Assembly: GCA_944326325.1 (NCBI GenBank)
Contig: CALVDQ010000010.1
Span: 1-64,000, forward strand
Length of the DNA stretch: 64,000 nucleotides
DNA from: an uncultured Bacteroidales bacterium
GTDB lineage: Bacteria > Bacteroidota > Bacteroidia > Bacteroidales > UBA932
Reading direction: 5' to 3'
The notes under the pieces are model-generated. The model saw nothing but the letters and a program-made list of their open reading frames with translations. It did not search any database and had not been told where the DNA came from. The position numbers and the translations under genes are program-made. Shown piece after piece: positions 59,337 through 64,000 of the stretch; within the stretch, counting starts at the first letter, position 1; each line of letters starts with the position of its first letter.

Positions 59337-60684
59337 ATTTCTTCAGTTTGCTGTACAATGTCGGACGGCTGATGTCCAGGGCCTTGGCAACGAGGGAAAG
59401 GTTCCCGTTGTACTTTCTTACGGCCGCCCTGACAGCCCTCTCCTCCACCATCTCCAGGGTCTCATCCCCGTCCGGGAGATCTCCCGGCTGGACATCTTCC
59501 CGCAAGGGAGGAAGCATGAGGTCTCCTGCCGTAAGCAAGGAGTTGTCGGACAGAATCACCGCCTTCTCAATACAGTTCTGCAGTTCCCTGATATTTCCGC
59601 TCCAGCGGTATGACAGCAGAGCTTTCTCCGCACCGGGAGCAAGCCCGTATACCTTCCTGCGGTATTTTTCCGAAAAACGCTTGAGAAAGAGTCCGGCAAG
59701 AGGGATAATCTCGTCCTGCCTGTTCCTCAAAGGAGGAATATGCAGCTGGATGGTGTTTATCCTGTAATAGAGGTCCTCCCTGAAATCCCCCATCCTGACC
59801 ATGGCAGGGATATCGGCATTGGTCGCGCACACAAGCCTTATGTCCACCGGAATCTGCCTCGTATCCCCTACCCTCGTCACGGAACGGGTCTGCAAGACAC
59901 GCAACAGCTTGGACTGCAGGTGCACAGGTATATTCCCGATCTCGTCGAGGAAGAGAGTCCCGCCGTCAGCCTGCTCGAACTTGCCCGGATGGTCCGACTT
60001 CGCATCCGTGAAGGCACCTTTCACATGGCCGAAAAGCTCGCTTTCAAAAAGGGATTCCGTCAGGGAGCCGAGATCCACGCTCACGAAAGGCCCGGTCCGG
60101 CGTCCGGACAGTCTGTGTATCTCCCATGCAAGGACATCCTTCCCTGTACCGTTTTCTCCCGTAATGAGGACAGAGGCATCTGTCGGTGCGATTTTCCCGA
60201 CTGTCCTGCGCAGCTGGAGCATATCGTCACCCTCTCCCCAGTACATTTCCCGGACCGGTTCCGGTTCCGCTTTCCGGGACCGGCCTGACTTGCCTGCAAG
60301 TCTTCCGGAACATGCCTCGGAGAGGATTTCCAGCATCCGTGCGTTGTCCCAGGGTTTCACCACGAAGTCGAAAGCCCCGCGCTTCATCCCCTCCACCGCA
60401 AGGGCGACATCCGCATAGGCGGTGAACAGCACCACCTCCACGTCCGGATAGCTGTGCTTTATCTCGGAGAGCCAGTAAAGGCCTTCGTTGCCCGTATTGA
60501 TATCCCTGTGGAAATTCATGTCCAGCAGGACGGCATCAGGACGGAAAGAGTCCATCATGCCGGGCAGCCCGTTAGGGGAAGGTATCAGTTCGACGGCAGC
60601 GAAGTGCATCTGCAGCAGGATCTTCAGTGACGAGCGGATACCGGCGTTGTCATCGACAACAAGTATTCTTCCTTTCTTTTGCAT
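59326..60684 (-). CDS. NtrC-family sigma-54-dependent response regulator
   Basis: 452 residues. Receiver domain with the phospho-aspartate in AVLLDMNFH near residue 50. AAA+ domain: Walker A GENGTGKD near 173, the sigma-54 contact loop reads GAFTDA (canonical GAFTGA) near 222, Walker B GGTLFLDEIGN near 240, arginine finger region FREDLYYRIN. The C-terminal Fis-type helix-turn-helix is GNLSLVAKALDISRPTLYSKLKKYG. It should activate a sigma-54 promoter; the divergent tolC promoter at 60839 with two upstream repeats is the natural target. The frame is open to 60723, and MQKKGRILVVDD at 60684 is the family-like start. Confidence 0.93.
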   Translation of the reverse strand: MQKKGRILVVDDNAGIRSSLKILLQMHFAAVELIPSPNGLPGMMDSFRPDAVLLDMNFHRDINTGNEGLYWLSEIKHSYPDVEVVLFTAYADVALAVEGMKRGAFDFVVKPWDNARMLEILSEACSGRLAGKSGRSRKAEPEPVREMYWGEGDDMLQLRRTVGKIAPTDASVLITGENGTGKDVLAWEIHRLSGRRTGPFVSVDLGSLTESLFESELFGHVKGAFTDAKSDHPGKFEQADGGTLFLDEIGNIPVHLQSKLLRVLQTRSVTRVGDTRQIPVDIRLVCATNADIPAMVRMGDFREDLYYRINTIQLHIPPLRNRQDEIIPLAGLFLKRFSEKYRRKVYGLAPGAEKALLSYRWSGNIRELQNCIEKAVILSDNSLLTAGDLMLPPLREDVQPGDLPDGDETLEMVEERAVRAAVRKYNGNLSLVAKALDISRPTLYSKLKKYGI

Positions 60685-60735
60685 AAGGCAAATATCGATG
60701 TTCCAGGCACTAATATAAGACATTTATGCCATTAC

Positions 60736-60750
60736 GTAAAGAAATTTTAC
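60736..60750. promoter_or_regulatory. Candidate NtrC-type activator site 1
   Basis: GTAAAGAAATTTTAC, a 15-base near-palindrome with one mismatch between the arms. It is the same sequence as site 2 apart from one base. It lies about 115-130 bases upstream of the predicted sigma-54 start and 52 bases upstream of the regulator's own ATG. Confidence 0.65.
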
Positions 60751-60767
60751 ATAACGCAAATAAAATT

Positions 60768-60782
60768 GTAAAGAAACTTTAC
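60768..60782. promoter_or_regulatory. Candidate NtrC-type activator site 2
   Basis: GTAAAG-AAA-CTTTAC, a perfect palindrome around three bases. It is centred 32 bases (about three helical turns) from site 1, so two regulator dimers would bind on the same face. Confidence 0.68.
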
Positions 60783-60838
60783 ATCAAAAATGATTTATCC
60801 ACACAACATTACATTGGTTTTCAACACATTGTCTCTCA

Positions 60839-60854
60839 TGGCACGGCGTATGCC
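60839..60854 (+). promoter_or_regulatory. Sigma-54 (-24/-12) promoter of the second exporter operon
   Basis: TGGCACGGCGTATGCC. The invariant GG (60840-60841) and GC (60852-60853) are separated by exactly ten bases, and TGGCACG matches the -24 consensus fully. Transcription would start near 60865, 25 bases before the ATG. Confidence 0.75.
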
Positions 60855-60889
60855 TTTATGATTGCCAGCCAAAGTGCCTCAAGTAGAGA

Positions 60890-62287
60890 ATGAAGAAAAA
60901 CAAGGTAAATACAATAATCCGCAGGCTCGCATCCGCCTGCCTCTTTGCAGCCGCATCATGGCACTGGGTGGCATCCGCACAGGACACCGCGGTCTTCACC
61001 CTGCGGGACTGCATGGAATACGCCATCTCGAATTCCACCCAGGTCAGGATACAGCAGGCGGATAACGGGGACAGCCAGATAGCCCGGAGGCAGGCAATCC
61101 TTTCCGCCTTCACCCCGTCGGTCAGCGGGAGCGCCGGCATATACTCAAGCTTCGGAAGGGCAATCGACCCTGAATCAAATACCTACAGGACGTCCTCATC
61201 CCTCAACAACTCCTATTCCGTATCGGCAGGAATCAATCTTTTCAACGGATTCGAGGCAGTAAATAACCTTCGCATTACCAGGACAGCCCTGGCTATGGGC
61301 CTGAATATGGAGCAGCAGATAAAGGACCGGATATGCCTCGCCACCATCGAGGCTTACTGCAACGTGGTCTACTACACACAGCTCTGCAGAATCATCGGCG
61401 AGCAGGTAAAAACCGCGGAAGCCAGTCTCGTCCTCGTCAGGAAACAGGAGGAGCTGGGGCAGAAAAGCCATGCGGATGCAGTCCAGGCTGAAGCGGACCT
61501 TGCAGACAAGAAATATAGCCTGACTTCCACAAGAAATATGCTCTCGGATGCACTCATTTCCCTGAAAGACGTGATGTTCTGGCCCATTACAGAGCCACTC
61601 GAGATAGATACGGCAGCAGTGGAGGAAGAGGCACTGCGATACGGAGACCTGCCGGGCCATGACGGTCCCGGTGCGGAAGAGACAATCGGCAAGGCCCTGG
61701 AGACACTTCCGGACATATTCATAGCAAAAGGCAGGATGGATAATGCAAGACTGGAGCTCCGCACGGCAAAATGGAAATTTGTCCCGTCCCTGTCCCTCCA
61801 TGCAGGATGGTCGACAAGTTATTATACATACCCCGGGCAGGATGGATATGTGGCATCCCCTTTCTGGAACCAGTTCCGCAACAACGGAGGGGAATATATC
61901 CAGCTGTCTCTCTCCATACCGATTTTCAACCGGTTATCGAGGCATTCCGACGTGGCAAGGAAAAAGAATGCATACAAAAGGGCTGAAGCGCAGTACGAAC
62001 AGACAGTAAGGGATGTAGAGGCTGAAGTATGCCGGGCAATCCAGGACAGGGACGGGGCTGAAGCGGCATTTCTCCTGGCAGACAGAAGGGCTGCAGTCCA
62101 GAAGGAGTCGTTCAGGTTAAGCTCGAGACAGTTCGAACAGGGGCTGATATCTTCAATCGAGTACCAGACCGTCTCCGGCAATCTGCTCAAAGCCCTGGCA
62201 GAAAGGCTGGACGCCATGCTTCAGTACCATATAAAGAAAAGGATAGTAGAATATTATAACGGGACCAGCTATATTGAACAGGAATAA
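60890..62287 (+). CDS. TolC-family outer-membrane efflux protein
   Basis: 465 residues. Signal peptide (LASACLFAAASWHWVASAQ) ending near residue 30, then the two outer-membrane efflux repeats: FTLRDCMEYAISNSTQVRIQQ...SVSGSAGIYSSFGRAIDP for the first, and an IFIAKGRMDNARLELRTAKWKFVPSLSLHAGWS half for the second. The closing region LSSRQFEQGLISSIEYQTVSGNLLKA is typical. It is the outer-membrane tunnel of the exporter encoded by the next genes and the first gene behind the sigma-54 promoter. Distinct from the TolC at 10.5 kb. Confidence 0.92.
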   Translation: MKKNKVNTIIRRLASACLFAAASWHWVASAQDTAVFTLRDCMEYAISNSTQVRIQQADNGDSQIARRQAILSAFTPSVSGSAGIYSSFGRAIDPESNTYRTSSSLNNSYSVSAGINLFNGFEAVNNLRITRTALAMGLNMEQQIKDRICLATIEAYCNVVYYTQLCRIIGEQVKTAEASLVLVRKQEELGQKSHADAVQAEADLADKKYSLTSTRNMLSDALISLKDVMFWPITEPLEIDTAAVEEEALRYGDLPGHDGPGAEETIGKALETLPDIFIAKGRMDNARLELRTAKWKFVPSLSLHAGWSTSYYTYPGQDGYVASPFWNQFRNNGGEYIQLSLSIPIFNRLSRHSDVARKKNAYKRAEAQYEQTVRDVEAEVCRAIQDRDGAEAAFLLADRRAAVQKESFRLSSRQFEQGLISSIEYQTVSGNLLKALAERLDAMLQYHIKKRIVEYYNGTSYIEQE

Positions 62288-62295
62288 CCAGGACT

Positions 62296-63555
62296 ATGGA
62301 CAGGAAATTGGAAAAGAAAAGAGGCGTCACTCTCATGTTCAGCCGCAAGGCCCTCCCGTACTGGGCAGGCGCCCTGATGCTGGGAGTCACGTTGTGGGCT
62401 CTCCTGCATGACAATTCCTCCACTTTCAGGACAAGCAGGGACACTGTGACGACGGGCAAAGCCATCGCCGGGGAATTCAACGACTACATCAGGATCAGCG
62501 GTCAGGTCCAGCCCATGACAACCATACAGATAAGTCCGCTGGAAGGCGGAGTAGTGGAAGAAATCATCGCCGAGGAAGGGAGCATGGTGAAAAAGGGTGA
62601 AGAGATATTGAGGATGAGCAATGAAAACCTTGACCTGCAGATACTCAACGCTGAAGCTGAACTTGCGGAAAAGGAGAACATCCTGCGCAACACAATGATA
62701 TCCATGGAGCAGCAGAAGCTGAACGTTAAGCAGGAAAAGCTCCAGCTCCAGATGGAGGTCCGCAGATACGGGAGGATATACGGGCAGCAGAAAGCCCTCT
62801 ACGAGGAAAGGCTCATAGCAAAAGAAACCTGGCTGCAGGCCGAAGAAGACTATCTGCTTGCGGTGGACAAACTTGAACTTGTAAAAAACAGGGAACTGCA
62901 GGACAGCCTGTACCGGACAGTCGAGATAGAACAGATGGAGGAAAGCCTCGAGAATATGCGGCTCAATATGGAGATGATACGCAGACGGAAAGAAAACCTG
63001 ACGGTCAAGGCCCCGGCAGACGGCGAACTCGGGCTGCTGGATGCCGTGCTCGGGCAGAACATAAACTCCGGCTCAAGGATAGGACAGATAAACGACCTTT
63101 CGAGCTACAAGATCGAAGCCCTGATAGACGAGCACTACATCGACAGGGTATCGGCAGGTCTGGAAGCCATGTTTGAAAGGCAGGACGGGACCTACAGGGC
63201 GGTCATACGCAAAATATATCCGGAGGTCCGGGACGGGAAGTTCAAGGCTGACTTCAGGTTCACCGGGAAACAGCCGGAAAACATCCGCACAGGGCAGACA
63301 TACTATATGGACCTGCAGCTCGGACAGCCGGAAGAGGCCATACTCATACCCCGTGGCACATTCTACCAGCATACCGGCGGGAAATGGATATATGTCCTCT
63401 CGCAGGACGGGACCAGGGCGTTCAGGAGAGAGATAAGCATAGGGCGGCAGAACCCGCAGTCCTATGAAGTGGAGAGCGGACTGGAGCCCGGAGAAGAGGT
63501 CATCATCTCCGGCTACGGATCTTTAAAGGACAACGATATCCTGATATTCAGATAG
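62296..63555 (+). CDS. HlyD/MacA-type membrane-fusion protein
   Basis: 419 residues. One N-terminal membrane anchor (LPYWAGALMLGVTLWALL), lipoyl half-motifs (QISPLEGGVVEEIIAEEGSMVKKGEEIL and LTVKAPADGELGLLDAVLGQNINSGSRIG), a long coiled-coil hairpin between them (about 115-220) and a C-terminal barrel and membrane-proximal domain (GLEPGEEVIISGYGSLKDND). It connects an inner-membrane MacB/FtsX-type transporter to TolC. It starts 8 bases after tolC. Confidence 0.92.
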   Translation: MDRKLEKKRGVTLMFSRKALPYWAGALMLGVTLWALLHDNSSTFRTSRDTVTTGKAIAGEFNDYIRISGQVQPMTTIQISPLEGGVVEEIIAEEGSMVKKGEEILRMSNENLDLQILNAEAELAEKENILRNTMISMEQQKLNVKQEKLQLQMEVRRYGRIYGQQKALYEERLIAKETWLQAEEDYLLAVDKLELVKNRELQDSLYRTVEIEQMEESLENMRLNMEMIRRRKENLTVKAPADGELGLLDAVLGQNINSGSRIGQINDLSSYKIEALIDEHYIDRVSAGLEAMFERQDGTYRAVIRKIYPEVRDGKFKADFRFTGKQPENIRTGQTYYMDLQLGQPEEAILIPRGTFYQHTGGKWIYVLSQDGTRAFRREISIGRQNPQSYEVESGLEPGEEVIISGYGSLKDNDILIFR

Positions 63556-63599
63556 TCACGGCATAAGGGCAATCATCGGAGAAACAAAATGCAAACGAT

Positions 63600-64000
63600 A
63601 TGATAAAAGTAAGGAATCTGTGCAAGGTCTTCCGGACGGAAGAAATCGAGACGACGGCTCTGGACAACGTCTCATTTGAAATCGGGGACGGGGAGTTCGT
63701 CGCCATAATGGGGCCCTCCGGATGCGGGAAATCCACGTTGCTGAACATCCTCGGACTTCTTGACAACCCCACTGCCGGCAGTTACGAGCTTTTCGGGCAG
63801 GAAGCAGGCAAGCTGAAGGAGAAAAACCGCACCAGGGTCCGCAAAGGGAACATCGGCTTCATCTTCCAGAGTTTCAACCTTATCGATGAGCTCAACGTGT
63901 ATGAAAATGTGGAGCTTCCGCTGCGTTACCTCAATATCGGGGCCACGGAAAGGAAGCGGAAAGTGACGGAAATCCTGAAAAGGATGAACATCAGCCACAG
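63600..64000 (+). CDS. MacB/LolD-like ABC transporter ATPase, cut by window end
   Basis: The first 133 codons are present. Walker A IMGPSGCGKSTLLNILGLLD near residue 38 and the Q-loop GFIFQSFNLIDELNVYENVELPL near 94 are characteristic of the MacB/LolD/FtsE branch. The signature and Walker B motifs lie beyond 64000. FtsX-type permeases are expected next in this kind of operon, but that is not visible here. Confidence 0.9.
   Translation, partial: MIKVRNLCKVFRTEEIETTALDNVSFEIGDGEFVAIMGPSGCGKSTLLNILGLLDNPTAGSYELFGQEAGKLKEKNRTRVRKGNIGFIFQSFNLIDELNVYENVELPLRYLNIGATERKRKVTEILKRMNISH

Noticed and set aside
60681..60704. Possible second sigma-54 promoter reading towards the ntrC-type gene
   Set aside because: The GC and CC pairs on this side are 13 bases apart, not 10, so the spacing does not fit.

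Overview
The window looks like chromosome from an obligately or mostly anaerobic Bacteroidota, most likely of the order Bacteroidales. Reasons: a SusC/SusD pair, several promoters of the Bacteroidota type (TTTG/TTG, 19-21 bases, TAnnTTTG), genes without strong Shine-Dalgarno sequences, an ACT-less lysine-type SerA, a BtuG-like corrinoid-binding propeller, and families largely confined to this phylum (DUF6913, OstA-like protein). Base composition is even and moderately GC-rich. I see no transposase, phage, integrase, CRISPR array or rRNA. One short broken gene is suspected near 4.4 kb.

Layout. 1-4 kb: end of a tRNA-Arg, then a leftward operon (PfkB-type kinase, DUF6913, DUF368 lipid-carrier translocase) and a divergent flippase-like membrane protein. 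4-9.2 kb: a gene remnant, a lone TonB-dependent receptor, Fe-type superoxide dismutase with rubredoxin, a YbdG-like mechanosensitive channel and a 51-residue Pmp3-like membrane peptide. 9.4-16.7 kb: tRNA-Ser, then a TetR-headed ABC-2 efflux operon (TolC, membrane fusion lipoprotein, two ATPases, two permeases) resembling E. coli ybhGFSR. 16.7-21.3 kb: biotin operon bioA-F-G-C-D, without bioB. 21.4-26.7 kb: leftward yigZ-pyrB-pyrI-serC-serA-DUF1015 cluster. 26.8-33 kb: acidic-tailed pRiA4b ORF-3-like protein, miaA, a PepSY-like lipoprotein, two MFS transporters and a secreted SGNH hydrolase.

33-42.5 kb is a leftward five-gene operon: SusC, SusD, a surface lipoprotein, a 975-residue M16 peptidase and a ChaN-like protein. 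It reads as capture, cleavage and possibly haem or metal handling of a protein or peptide ligand. 42.6-49.2 kb is guaB followed by two periplasmic PPIase/SurA-type chaperones and an OstA-like envelope protein, next to a YhcC-type radical SAM gene. 50.4-56.9 kb is a corrinoid-uptake operon (cobalamin riboswitch, BtuB, BtuG-like propeller, BtuF, BtuC, BtuD). 57-58 kb is tatA-tatC.

58-64 kb holds an NtrY/NtrC-type two-component pair divergent from a second tripartite exporter (TolC, HlyD, MacB-like ATPase cut by the window end). The intergenic region contains two copies of a 15-base near-palindrome and, downstream, a GG-N10-GC element matching a sigma-54 promoter 36 bases before the tolC start. 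This is the most complete regulatory circuit readable here. The SusCD/M16/ChaN operon is the most interesting uncharacterised gene set.
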